A stretch of 41,566 nt of DNA from Flavobacteriales bacterium. Lineage in GTDB: Bacteria > Bacteroidota > Bacteroidia > Flavobacteriales > Flavobacteriaceae. Below are positions 26,086 through 34,764 of this stretch, piece by piece (position 1 is the first letter of the stretch; each line of letters opens with the position of its first letter). The position numbers and the translations under genes are program-made. The notes beneath the pieces were generated by a model. The model was not told the origin of the DNA. It ran no database searches and saw only the letters and a list, made by a program, of their open reading frames with translations. The DNA lies in assembly GCA_011525195.1 (NCBI GenBank), contig WTIP01000003.1, positions 1 through 41,566 of the forward strand, read 5' to 3'.

Positions 26086-26823
26086 ATGAAAGTCCTCTCT
26101 AAAATTGGTCAATATTTCCTGATGCTAAAAAGTGTTTTTGGGAAATTCACCAAATGGAAAATCCTTAAACAGTTGATATTAAAAGAGATCGACACCCTTA
26201 TTATCGGGTCTTTAGGGATTGTTGCTTTTATCTCCTTTTTTGTGGGGGGCGTAGTGGCAATACAAACAGCTCTGAATCTTGAAAATCCCTTGCTTCCAAA
26301 AGATCTAATTGGTTTCGCCACCCGACAGTCGGTTATTCTTGAATTTGCTCCCACATTTATCTCTATAATTATGGCGGGTAAAGTAGGCTCTTATATCACC
26401 TCAAGTATTGGAACTATGAGGGTGACTGAACAAATTGATGCGCTTGAAGTAATGGGAATAAACACCTATAACTATCTTATCTTCCCTAAAATTATCGCAT
26501 TACTGCTATACCCACTAGTGATCTGCCTTTCTATGTTTTTAGGTGTTTTTGGGGGCTATATTGCCTGTGTTTATGGGGGGTTTTCTTCAAGTGCTGAATT
26601 CATTCAAGGCATTCAGTTAGATTTTATACCCTTTCACATCACTTATGCCTTTATAAAAACGGCTTTTTTCTCCTTTATTCTTGCGACTATTCCCTCTTAT
26701 CACGGTTATTATATGACGGGTGGAGCACTAGAAGTAGGAAAGGCAAGTACTGTTTCTTTTGTCTGGACCAGTGTGGTTATTATCTTAGTCAATTATCTTA
26801 TCACCCAAATGCTACTTACCTAA
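26086..26823 (+). CDS. mlaE: MlaE-family ABC transporter permease
   Basis: A 245-residue inner-membrane permease of the MlaE/YrbE family, the membrane subunit of phospholipid (Mla/Mce-type) transporters that keep the outer membrane asymmetric. It has about five hydrophobic segments, with family features such as GVVAIQTALNLE, RQSVILEFAPTFISIIMAGKVGS and the MRVTEQIDALEVMGI coupling helix. The ATPase gene begins directly after the stop codon, so the two form one unit. The Mce-type substrate-binding protein (MlaD) is not in this window. Confidence 0.93.
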   Translation: MKVLSKIGQYFLMLKSVFGKFTKWKILKQLILKEIDTLIIGSLGIVAFISFFVGGVVAIQTALNLENPLLPKDLIGFATRQSVILEFAPTFISIIMAGKVGSYITSSIGTMRVTEQIDALEVMGINTYNYLIFPKIIALLLYPLVICLSMFLGVFGGYIACVYGGFSSSAEFIQGIQLDFIPFHITYAFIKTAFFSFILATIPSYHGYYMTGGALEVGKASTVSFVWTSVVIILVNYLITQMLLT

Positions 26824-27591
26824 ATGATCGAAGTTCAAAATTTAAAAAAATCTTTTGAAGGGGCGGAGGTCCTTAAGGGCATCTCTGCTGTTTTTGAAAA
26901 AGGAAAAACCAATTTAATAATTGGACAAAGTGGTTCGGGGAAGACTGTATTTTTAAAATGTCTACTCGGTTTATTTGAAGCCGATGAGGGTAAAATTCTT
27001 TTTGAAGGCAAAAGGCTAAAAAAAATGTCAGTTACAGAGCGTTCTGTCTTGCGTCAGGAAATGGGAATGGTCTTTCAGGGCAGTGCCCTTTTTGATTCAA
27101 TGACTGTTGAAGAAAATATTATGTTCCCCATGCAGATGTTTACGCAAAAAGCCGATGAAGAAATCCGTGAAAGAGCAAATATTGTAATCAAACGGGTAAA
27201 TCTTATTAATGCCAATGATAAATACCCAGACGAGATTTCTGGGGGAATGAAAAAAAGAGTAGCCATTGCACGAGCGATCGTAATGAACCCTAAATACCTG
27301 TTTTGTGATGAACCCAATTCGGGATTGGATCCCAAAACGGCGATCCTTATTGACAACCTTATCCAAGAGATCACGGAAGAATACAATATAACAACGGTTA
27401 TCAATACCCATGATATGAACTCGGTAATGGAAATAGGGGAAAAAATTGTTTTTTTACAAAATGGTCATAAAGCCTGGGAAGGCAGTAAGGAAGCCATCTT
27501 TAATACGGACAATGAAGCCGTCACCAATTTTGTTTACTCCTCGGACCTGTTCAAGAAAGTGCGTGAAGTGTATCATAAAGACGATCACTAA
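26824..27591 (+). CDS. mlaF: MlaF-type ABC transporter ATP-binding protein
   Basis: A 255-residue ABC ATPase that partners MlaE. Walker A is GQSGSGKTVF, the Q-loop lies in MVFQGSALFDSMTVEEN, the signature is the Mla-type ISGGMKKRVAIARA (GGM in place of GGQ), Walker B is LFCDEPNSGLDP, and the H-loop His is in VINTHDM. The ATG follows the mlaE TAA with no gap. The gene ends 2 bp before the convergent SprT-like gene, leaving no room for a dedicated terminator. Confidence 0.94.
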   Translation: MIEVQNLKKSFEGAEVLKGISAVFEKGKTNLIIGQSGSGKTVFLKCLLGLFEADEGKILFEGKRLKKMSVTERSVLRQEMGMVFQGSALFDSMTVEENIMFPMQMFTQKADEEIRERANIVIKRVNLINANDKYPDEISGGMKKRVAIARAIVMNPKYLFCDEPNSGLDPKTAILIDNLIQEITEEYNITTVINTHDMNSVMEIGEKIVFLQNGHKAWEGSKEAIFNTDNEAVTNFVYSSDLFKKVREVYHKDDH

Positions 27592-27593
27592 CC

Positions 27594-28187
27594 TTAAGAC
27601 ACGGGCAGTACCTCTTCATGAGGACTAAAAAGATACCCTTTTCCTGTACGAAGTTCTTTACATTCAAAACGGGTTCTGCGTTTTTTGATTTTTATAAAAG
27701 CCCTCCCATTTTCCAATTCAAACTGTTGCCCATCTGCCAGTTCAAAGAGGGGGGTGGTAAGAGAGGGTGGATCAAATTTTTTTAGCGCCATAACCAAGGC
27801 AAAATCACGATCTGTACTCGCTTTAGGATTGCGAAGATGCCCAGCCAATAAGGCACATAGGGGTTCAGGAAAAATAGCGGTATGCAAAAAGGGAAGAAAC
27901 AGTGTTCGGTATGTTTTTTTCCATTCCGCACCGTGTGGTTTTAATCGAGAATGGGCAGTTTGGGAAACTTGATAATGGGCCAACTCATGAAGTAATGTAA
28001 TTAAGAATCGGTAAGGATTTGAGGTTTTATTGAGGGTAATTAATGCGGTACCTCTGGGGTTTAATCTAAAATCACCGTGTTTAGTTACTCTTTTTTTGGT
28101 GATTTTAATCGCCACATCCTGGGACTGTAACAATTGTTGGATCCCTGTTCTTGCGGCTTGGGGAATATAAGATAAGACCTCTTCCAT
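27594..28187 (-). CDS. SprT-like zinc-binding domain protein
   Basis: A 197-residue protein with a SprT-like metal site: HELAH (His67, Glu68, His71 from this start) plus a further His in KPHGAEWKK, matching the HExxH...H arrangement of SprT/Spartan-related proteins. The C-terminal part (EFENGRAFIKIKKRRTRFECKEL-like) is a basic beta-rich segment with one Cys but no zinc-ribbon cysteine set. A protease or metal-dependent role is inferred from family only. The track start is GTG at 28190; the adjacent ATG is as good. Upstream SDR gene ends 6 bp away, so they are co-transcribed. Confidence 0.85.
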   Translation of the reverse strand: MEEVLSYIPQAARTGIQQLLQSQDVAIKITKKRVTKHGDFRLNPRGTALITLNKTSNPYRFLITLLHELAHYQVSQTAHSRLKPHGAEWKKTYRTLFLPFLHTAIFPEPLCALLAGHLRNPKASTDRDFALVMALKKFDPPSLTTPLFELADGQQFELENGRAFIKIKKRRTRFECKELRTGKGYLFSPHEEVLPVS

Positions 28188-28193
28188 CACAGA

Positions 28194-28871
28194 TTAGGGT
28201 GTTGTAGCAGAAACAGGAAGCACTTTACCATTAAAAAACTGCTGCCCCTCTAAAGCAAATTTTAGGATATAAGTCGCCATTTCTTCCGCTGTAACAGGAG
28301 CTTGAAAACCAGGAAAGGCTTGGGCAAGCATTTCAGTTTGTACCGCTCCTAAGGCGAGGGCATTAAATGCAGGACCCGTTTCTTTATATTCTTCCGCTAG
28401 TAATTCGGTAAGTATAGAGACGGCCCCTTTACTGCTGCTGTAAGCGGCCAATCCAGGAAATTTAGCACTGGATGTGAGTCCTCCCATACTGCTGATTGAA
28501 ACTATATGTCCCTTTGGTTCTATTGAGGGTAATAGCAGCCGGGTTAGCGCTGCTAAACCAAAAACATTAACTCGATAAATAGATTCAAAATCCGCAGTAG
28601 TCGTTTCGCTAAATGGCTTAAAGAGCAGCATGCCTGCATTGTGAATTAAGGCATCGATTTTAATCCCCTCTTTTTGAAGTTGTTCAGCGAAAATAGGGAG
28701 TGATTGTTCCTCTGACAAATCAATGCGATACGGATATAACCGTTCGCTTTTTTTAAGCGGTTGGATATTTCTCGAAAGTGCGTAAATACGGTGTCCTTCC
28801 TGAAGAGCAAGTTGTGTTAAGGCAAAGCCTATCCCACGGCTTGCCCCTGTTATGACGATGGTTTTTGACAT
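28194..28871 (-). CDS. short-chain dehydrogenase/reductase (SDR)
   Basis: A 225-residue classical SDR. The cofactor loop is TGASRGIGFAL, the structural motif is HNAGML, and the catalytic residues are Ser in SISSMGG and Tyr-x3-Lys in AYSSSKGAV. Ser and Arg after the second beta strand (ALSRN) favour NADP(H). The substrate is unknown. A near-consensus -7 element, TACCTTTA (28883-28876), lies 4 bp upstream of the ATG. The SprT-like gene follows on the same strand. Confidence 0.92.
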   Translation of the reverse strand: MSKTIVITGASRGIGFALTQLALQEGHRIYALSRNIQPLKKSERLYPYRIDLSEEQSLPIFAEQLQKEGIKIDALIHNAGMLLFKPFSETTTADFESIYRVNVFGLAALTRLLLPSIEPKGHIVSISSMGGLTSSAKFPGLAAYSSSKGAVSILTELLAEEYKETGPAFNALALGAVQTEMLAQAFPGFQAPVTAEEMATYILKFALEGQQFFNGKVLPVSATTP

Positions 28872-28958
28872 GGTTTAAAGGTAGGGAAATAATGGATATT
28901 CTACTCTATTCAATAGATGACCCCTTTAAGCAACGGTAAAACTTGGATACTGGAGATG

Positions 28959-30584
28959 CTATACCACCATGGTTAGCGGATTCTCTATATAGCCTCGCAA
29001 AGTCTGTAAAAACTGTGCTCCAGTAGCACCGTCAATAACGCGGTGGTCACAGGCTAGTGTGAGCTTCATTGTATTACCCACTACAATTTGCCCTTCTTTG
29101 ACAACGGGTTTTTGAACTATACCCCCTACCGATAAAATCGCTCCATTGGGTTGGTTAATAATAGAAGTAAATTCCTGAATACCAAACATTCCTAAATTAG
29201 AAATTGTAAAGGTACTCCCGTCCATTTCTTCAGGCTTAAGTTTCTTATCACGTGCCCTTACTGCATAGTCTTTTACAGCGGCTCCGAGCTGGGGTAAACT
29301 TTGCTCATCAGCAAACTTCACCACAGGAACTACTAAGCCATCTTCTACAGCCACAGCGACTCCGATATGAACATGGTGGTGCTGTGTAATCTGATGGTCT
29401 TCCCATTTGGCATTGACTTGTGGATGTTGTTTTAGCGCTAAAGCGGAAGCCTTAACTATGATGTCATTAAATGAAATTTTAGTATCAGGAAGGGTATTGT
29501 ATTGTGTACGGAAGGCAATAGCGTGATCCATATCAAACTCTACCCCCAGATAGTAATGAGGTGCAGAAAATTTTGAGGCTGAGAGTCTTTTGGCAATGGT
29601 CTTTCGCATTTGGGAATTAGCCAATTCAGTCACTGATTCTGTACCTCTCGGCGTAAATGACTGAATACCTCCTCCCATTTGGGGTTGGTAATTGTCTATA
29701 TCTCTTTTCACAATTCGTCCGTGGTCACCAGAACCTTGGACACGTGCTAGATCAATCCCCTTTTCATGGGCTAATTTTTTAGCTAAGGGAGAAGCGATAA
29801 CTCTTCCATTAGAAGACTGTGTTTGTATAGGCTGAGCAACCGGTTGTGGCGCTGGCTTTACTTCTGCTAGAGGTGCTACAGGTTCAGGCTTTGCTGCTGC
29901 TGTTGGTTGAGGAGTCACTGCCTGTATAGGAGCTGAAGCTGGCTGATTTTGTGCGGCTAATATCCCGCTGATGTCTGTTCCCTTTTTACCAATAATGGCC
30001 AATACACTGTCTACAGGTGCTGATTCGCCTTCATTGAGTCCTATATGAAGTAAAGTACCTTGATGGAAAGACTCAAACTCCATCGTCGCTTTGTCAGTCT
30101 CTATTTCGGCAAGGATGTCACCTTCATTAACTGTATCGCCTACTTTAATATTCCATTTTGCTACTGTTCCTTCTTCCATGGTGTCACTAAGTCTGGGCAT
30201 CGTAATGACTTCAACACCCTCGGGAAGGGCTGCTGGGGCAGCTTGCTCGGACTGGACTGGAGTGGTTTCTTCTGATGGAGCGGCTTCAGCTGCTGCTGGA
30301 GCGGTGCCGTTGTCACCTCCTGATAGCAATGCAGAGATGTCTTCCCCCTTTTTGCCAATAATAGCCAAAAGCGTATCTACTGGAGCTGTACCCCCTTCTT
30401 GGATACCGATATGAAGCAGTTCTCCCTCATTAAAAGATTCAAATTCCATAGTGGCTTTGTCGGTTTCAATTTCAGCAAGTATATCTCCTTCATTTACGGT
30501 ATCACCTACCTTTTTAAACCATTTCGCCACGGTACCTTCTTCCATGGTATCACTTAATCTGGGCATATTAATGATCTCCGCCAT
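28959..30584 (-). CDS. pdhC: pyruvate dehydrogenase complex E2, dihydrolipoamide acetyltransferase
   Basis: A 541-residue E2 that moves the acetyl group from E1 to CoA. Two tandem lipoyl domains lie at about 3-86 and 125-208, each with ETDKATMEFES; the lipoylated lysines are Lys43 and Lys165. An Ala/Pro-rich linker, a peripheral subunit-binding domain (about 263-302, VIASPLAKKLAHEKGIDLARVQGSG), another linker and the catalytic domain follow, ending with DHRVIDGATGAQF (His514). pdhA lies 3 bp upstream. The E1 beta and E3 genes are not in the window. Confidence 0.96.
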   Translation of the reverse strand: MAEIINMPRLSDTMEEGTVAKWFKKVGDTVNEGDILAEIETDKATMEFESFNEGELLHIGIQEGGTAPVDTLLAIIGKKGEDISALLSGGDNGTAPAAAEAAPSEETTPVQSEQAAPAALPEGVEVITMPRLSDTMEEGTVAKWNIKVGDTVNEGDILAEIETDKATMEFESFHQGTLLHIGLNEGESAPVDSVLAIIGKKGTDISGILAAQNQPASAPIQAVTPQPTAAAKPEPVAPLAEVKPAPQPVAQPIQTQSSNGRVIASPLAKKLAHEKGIDLARVQGSGDHGRIVKRDIDNYQPQMGGGIQSFTPRGTESVTELANSQMRKTIAKRLSASKFSAPHYYLGVEFDMDHAIAFRTQYNTLPDTKISFNDIIVKASALALKQHPQVNAKWEDHQITQHHHVHIGVAVAVEDGLVVPVVKFADEQSLPQLGAAVKDYAVRARDKKLKPEEMDGSTFTISNLGMFGIQEFTSIINQPNGAILSVGGIVQKPVVKEGQIVVGNTMKLTLACDHRVIDGATGAQFLQTLRGYIENPLTMVV

Positions 30585-30587
30585 CTG

Positions 30588-31586
30588 CTATAATTTGTGT
30601 TTGATAAAAGGGTAATCTTGTTCTTCATATACTGCATCATACATCACATTGAGCGCTGGGTAAGGTGAGGATTCAGCAAATTCTTCGCATTCTTTTACGC
30701 GTGCTTTAACCGACTGGTCTATGGCATCTATCTCTTTCTGAGTTGCGTATTTTTTAGATAATATGACTTCTTTGACCTGTGTAATGGGGTCAATTTTTCG
30801 GTATTCTTCTACTTCTTCTTTGGTACGATAATGCTGCGCATCGGACATAGAGTGTCCTCTATAGCGATAGGTTTTCATCTCAATAAAAGAAGGTCCTCCT
30901 CCGGAGCGGGCGCGCTGTATGGCTTTATCCATTGTTTTGGCTACCGCTACAGGATCCATACCGTCACAAGGCTCACAAGGCATGTCATAGCCTAGGCCCA
31001 ATTTCCAAATTTCTTGATGAGAGGCGGTACGGGCAACAGATGTACCCATCGCATACCCATTATTTTCTACTACAAATACTACAGGTAATTCCCATAAAGT
31101 AGCGAGATTTAGTGTTTCATGAAGAGAACCCTGGCGAACAGCCCCATCTCCCATAAAGCACAGGGTTACATTGTCCCGTTCAAAATATTTATCTCCAAAA
31201 GCCATTCCTGCACCTAGGGGAATTTGTCCCCCAACGATACCGTGACCGCCATGAAATTTGTGTTCTTTTGAAAAAATATGCATCGAACCTCCTAATCCTT
31301 GTGAAGTACCGGTGGCTTTCCCATAGAGTTCTGCCATCACCCGCTTGGGGTCTACTCCCATACCAATGGGTTGTACGTGATTTCTATAAGCCGTTATCAT
31401 TCGATCTTTCCCCAGCTCCATGGCGTGTAAAGAACCTGCCAAAACGGCTTCCTGTCCGTTATAAAGATGTAAAAAACCCCTGACTTTTTGCTGGATGTAT
31501 ACGGCTGCAAGTTTATCTTCAAACTTTCTCCAGAACAGCATATTTTCATACCAATCCAGGTAGGTTTGTTTTGTAATTTTCTTCAT
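30588..31586 (-). CDS. pdhA: pyruvate dehydrogenase E1 component, alpha subunit
   Basis: A 332-residue E1 alpha of the heterotetrameric type. The thiamine diphosphate motif is GDGAVRQGSLHETLNLA ... VVENNGYAMGTS, and the phosphorylation-loop-like region YRYRGHSMSDAQHYRTKEE is typical. With E1 beta it decarboxylates pyruvate and acetylates the lipoyl groups of PdhC, encoded 3 bp downstream. A TAATTTTG element lies 33 bp upstream of the ATG. Branched-chain E1 alpha is the alternative, but fusion with a two-lipoyl E2 neighbour and the HGGHGIVGGQIPL motif favour PDH. Confidence 0.95.
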   Translation of the reverse strand: MKKITKQTYLDWYENMLFWRKFEDKLAAVYIQQKVRGFLHLYNGQEAVLAGSLHAMELGKDRMITAYRNHVQPIGMGVDPKRVMAELYGKATGTSQGLGGSMHIFSKEHKFHGGHGIVGGQIPLGAGMAFGDKYFERDNVTLCFMGDGAVRQGSLHETLNLATLWELPVVFVVENNGYAMGTSVARTASHQEIWKLGLGYDMPCEPCDGMDPVAVAKTMDKAIQRARSGGGPSFIEMKTYRYRGHSMSDAQHYRTKEEVEEYRKIDPITQVKEVILSKKYATQKEIDAIDQSVKARVKECEEFAESSPYPALNVMYDAVYEEQDYPFIKHKL

Positions 31587-31619
31587 AAAATCCTAATAAA
31601 TAATCCCATTTGGTGATTG

Positions 31620-31627
31620 CAAAATTA
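31620..31627 (-). promoter_or_regulatory. -7 promoter element of pdhA-pdhC
   Basis: TAATTTTG on the reverse strand matches TAnnTTTG and lies 33 bp upstream of the pdhA ATG. The gap between porV and pdhA is 110 bp, enough for a promoter independent of porV. Confidence 0.5.
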
Positions 31628-31696
31628 CTGATTTCTATTTTTAAGGGGAAATATTCAGACTAATTTATTCGAATGACTAAAAGCCCAGTTGATTTC

Positions 31697-32863
31697 TTAC
31701 TCTGTAGGAATTGGAGTCGCGGGACTTTCCAAATCTAAAGCCAATGAAAAACGGATCGTATTTTCGAGGGGATTGCGCACATTTGAGGTAGAAAAAAGAT
31801 AGGAAATATCAATTGTCATAAAATTGAGGTCAAAACCCGCACCGAGTGTTAAATAGCGTCTCGATCCTTTTTCTTTACTTTCATTAAAATACCCCGTTCT
31901 AAGGGAAAACGCATTTTGAAAGGAATATTCAAAACCGATTGCTGCCGTGATTTCGCTGAGTTCTTCAGCACCGCCCCCGGGAGCGTCAGTAAAGGAGGTG
32001 AATATCCCCTTAAGAAAATCAATATCTGGTTGGCGGTAGCCCAAAAAGACACCTGCTTCATCGTATACTGCTACCGGAGTGGGGACTAATAATTTATTAA
32101 ATTCAGTATAGATTCCAAGGGTGTTTGCATCATCATAGAGAAAATCAAATCCAAAACCCAATTTTAGATTTGTGGGAATAAAACTTTTTTGACCTCCAAT
32201 ATCGTAATTTAAGCGAGGGCCTATATTAGAAGTATTAAAGCCGGCTCTAAAAATTGAATTGGTTGCCCCCATTTGAAAAGGAGCACTTTCATAAAAGCCT
32301 GCAATATCTATTCCCAATGTATTGGCGGAAGAATTATCAGCATCCGTTGCAATTCTCAGGTCTGAACGTATATATCGCCCCGCTACAGCCAAAGAAAAAT
32401 GCTCACTTAGCTTGAGTGCGTAGGAAAGGTCAAGCGTCAATTCTGAGGGGCGCTCTTGTCCTTGGTCTACAATAGTCCCTCCAATAAATTCATTAAATTG
32501 GATATTCCCCAAACTAAAATATTTAAGGCTTGTCGACCAGGAACTTCGATCGCTAGTTTGTTTGTAGTAAGTAAGATTACCAAGAAAGATATCATCTACT
32601 AATTTGCTCAAATACGGGGTATAACTTAAACCCATCCCTTTTTCAGCAGAAGCAAATACATATTTAGCTGGATTCCATTGCTGTGAGTAGGCGTCTGCAG
32701 AAGTCGCCACTCCTAGCTCCCCCATTCCTGCAGCACGTGCATCTGGTGTGATTAATAAAAATGGGACTCCTGTCGTAATTACCCGGTTAGAGTTTTGGCC
32801 AAAAGCTAAAGTACACCCAATAAATAATCCGAAGACCAACAAAGCCTTACTGTTTTTTATCAT
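31697..32863 (-). CDS. porV: type IX secretion outer-membrane protein PorV (LptO)
   Basis: A 388-residue outer-membrane beta-barrel of the FadL-like PorV family, which shuttles type IX secretion cargo from the translocon. A signal peptide ends near FGQ; the mature N-terminus RVITTGVPFLLITPDARAAGMGELGVATSADAYSQQWNPAKYVFA is the family signature. The rest alternates as amphipathic strands and ends in an aromatic-rich terminal strand. gldJ is divergent 188 bp away. In F. johnsoniae porU sits between gldJ and porV and is absent here. Confidence 0.92.
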   Translation of the reverse strand: MIKNSKALLVFGLFIGCTLAFGQNSNRVITTGVPFLLITPDARAAGMGELGVATSADAYSQQWNPAKYVFASAEKGMGLSYTPYLSKLVDDIFLGNLTYYKQTSDRSSWSTSLKYFSLGNIQFNEFIGGTIVDQGQERPSELTLDLSYALKLSEHFSLAVAGRYIRSDLRIATDADNSSANTLGIDIAGFYESAPFQMGATNSIFRAGFNTSNIGPRLNYDIGGQKSFIPTNLKLGFGFDFLYDDANTLGIYTEFNKLLVPTPVAVYDEAGVFLGYRQPDIDFLKGIFTSFTDAPGGGAEELSEITAAIGFEYSFQNAFSLRTGYFNESKEKGSRRYLTLGAGFDLNFMTIDISYLFSTSNVRNPLENTIRFSLALDLESPATPIPTE

Positions 32864-33051
32864 AATAGCGTGTCTTGCTATACTATAACGTCAATAAGTT
32901 AAAAATCTTATTTGCAGAAAAATTTTCCTTCCAAGGCAATACCCGAAAAAAATATACGTTAACAAGCTTGTAGAATTATAAAATTGCAATTCTTTCTATA
33001 AAATTGATTATTTGTATATTGCATAATGTTTTGTAAATAACAACGAACTAT

Positions 33052-34722
33052 ATGAAATTGAGTCAATTCAAATATTATTTACTCACCTGTATGGGGCTGT
33101 TTTTTCTAATTTCCTGCGGGGGTAATAACGCTTCAAGAGCAACAGGATGGGACATCAACTCAAAAAAAGGAGGTTTCCAATTTAATGTTGAATTTGAAGA
33201 CCAAGAGACAGGTCCTGGGCTTGTCTTTGTTGAAGGGGGAACATTTACAAAAGGGCAGGTACAAGATGATGTAATGCATGATTGGAATAATACTCCCAAT
33301 AAGCAACACATTATGTCCTTCTATATAGACGAAACTGAAGTCACGAATTTAATGTATCTAGAATACTTAGACTGGCTTGAATATGTATTCCCCACCAATG
33401 AGCCTCGATACCGACAAATATATGAAGGCGCCTTACCAGATACCCTTGTTTGGAGGGATCAATTGGGCTATATGGAAGAGCTTACCACCAATTATTTAAG
33501 ACACCCAGCCTATGCTGAGTACCCAGTAGTGGGGGTAAATTGGCTGCAAGCCGTTCAATACGCTGAGTGGAGAACTGACCGTGTCAATGAATACATACTT
33601 GAGCGTGAGTCTTATATCCAAAAAGACATTCGCTATACAGAAGTGGCTGCTAATAGCACCTTTAATACAAATTCTTACCTAAAACGTCCGGAAACCGTAT
33701 ATGGTGGAAAGATGGACAGTTTGAGCGGTAAAGCGGCTGAAGTGAAAAAAGGAGACTCTATAGTAAAAGCCTATGCGGGAATTGAAAAAGGAATTTTACT
33801 CCCCTCCTACAGGCTTCCTACTGAAGCAGAATGGGAATACGCAGCCCTCGCACTTGTAGGTGAGAGAGAATACAATACCTACAGAGGGAAAAAGAAGTAC
33901 CCCTGGTCGGGAGAATACACACGCTCTAGTGATCGGAGAACGGAAGGGGATCAGCTTGCTAATTTCAAATTAGGTAAGGGAGATTATGGCGGAATAGCGG
34001 GTTGGTCTGATGATGGCGCAGATATCACTATCCAAGTAAAACAATATCCCCCTAATGACTTTGGTCTATATGATATGGCCGGAAATGTAGCGGAATGGGT
34101 TTCGGATGTTTATCGCCCGATCGTAGATGATCAAGCAAATGATTTTAATTACTACAGAGGGAATGTATACCTTAAAAATGTGATGGGTGAAGACGGTAAA
34201 GCGGTAACTATTGCTCCTGACGAACTGGTTTTTGACACCTTACCCAATGGGCGTATACTTTTGAAAAAATTACCTGGAGATTTAGTGGAAACACCTATTG
34301 ATGAGGAGGAAACTTTCTTGCGTCAGAATTTTTCTGAAAGTGACAATCGTAACTTTAGAGATGGTGATGTTGAATCTTCAAGAAGTTTTGCTGCTGGGAA
34401 AAAAGAAGGCGCTGAGGGTGAGGGTGATCCTGAAACATCATTAATGTATAACGCGCCACGTCCACCCAAAGTGACAGACCTTGGTGATGGAATTAGCAGA
34501 GAAATTGATGCTTCTACTAAAAGAACAACGCTCATTACTGATGAAGTAAGAGTTTTTAAAGGTGGCTCTTGGAAAGACAGAGCCTATTGGTTAGACCCTG
34601 CGCAGCGGAGGTATATGCCCCAATATATGGCTACTGATTATATCGGCTTCCGATGTGCCATGTCTCGGGTAGGATCAAAAAGTCAAGTAAAAAAGACCCC
34701 ACGTCACAAAAGACGCGGATAA
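33052..34722 (+). CDS. gldJ: gliding motility lipoprotein GldJ
   Basis: A 556-residue lipoprotein with a lipobox LISC (Cys22) and a domain of the formylglycine-generating-enzyme/sulfatase-modifying type: FVEGGTFTKGQ, YIDETEVTNLMYLEYLDW, PVVGVNWLQAVQYAEWRT, RLPTEAEWEYAA, GLYDMAGNVAEWVSDVY and FKGGSWKDRAYW...GFRCAM. In F. johnsoniae GldJ is needed for gliding and type IX secretion and stabilises GldK. GldK is the nearest alternative, but the length, the conserved murF neighbour and the porV location favour GldJ. The extreme C-terminus is strongly basic (KKTPRHKRRG); in F. johnsoniae the last residues matter for motility. A terminator follows 11 bp after the stop. Confidence 0.92.
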   Translation: MKLSQFKYYLLTCMGLFFLISCGGNNASRATGWDINSKKGGFQFNVEFEDQETGPGLVFVEGGTFTKGQVQDDVMHDWNNTPNKQHIMSFYIDETEVTNLMYLEYLDWLEYVFPTNEPRYRQIYEGALPDTLVWRDQLGYMEELTTNYLRHPAYAEYPVVGVNWLQAVQYAEWRTDRVNEYILERESYIQKDIRYTEVAANSTFNTNSYLKRPETVYGGKMDSLSGKAAEVKKGDSIVKAYAGIEKGILLPSYRLPTEAEWEYAALALVGEREYNTYRGKKKYPWSGEYTRSSDRRTEGDQLANFKLGKGDYGGIAGWSDDGADITIQVKQYPPNDFGLYDMAGNVAEWVSDVYRPIVDDQANDFNYYRGNVYLKNVMGEDGKAVTIAPDELVFDTLPNGRILLKKLPGDLVETPIDEEETFLRQNFSESDNRNFRDGDVESSRSFAAGKKEGAEGEGDPETSLMYNAPRPPKVTDLGDGISREIDASTKRTTLITDEVRVFKGGSWKDRAYWLDPAQRRYMPQYMATDYIGFRCAMSRVGSKSQVKKTPRHKRRG

Positions 34723-34731
34723 AAATAAATA

Positions 34732-34761
34732 AGGCATCTTTATTTAAGATGCTTTTTTTTT
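34732..34761 (+). terminator. intrinsic terminator of gldJ, abutting murF
   Basis: GCATCTT (34734-34740) pairs with AAGATGC (34746-34752) around a 5-nt loop, followed by nine T (34753-34761). The murF ATG is at 34765, three bases after the T-run. It is a clear Rho-independent signal placed in the only space between gldJ and murF. Confidence 0.85.
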
Positions 34762-34764
34762 GCC

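Noticed and set aside
30091-30414. ORFs antisense to pdhC
   Set aside because: They mirror the low-complexity Ala/Pro linker and lipoyl repeats of pdhC and have no features of their own.
33052-34722. GldK rather than GldJ
   Set aside because: Both share the FGE-like domain, but length, the murF neighbour and the porV side match GldJ; gldL, gldM and gldN are not adjacent.
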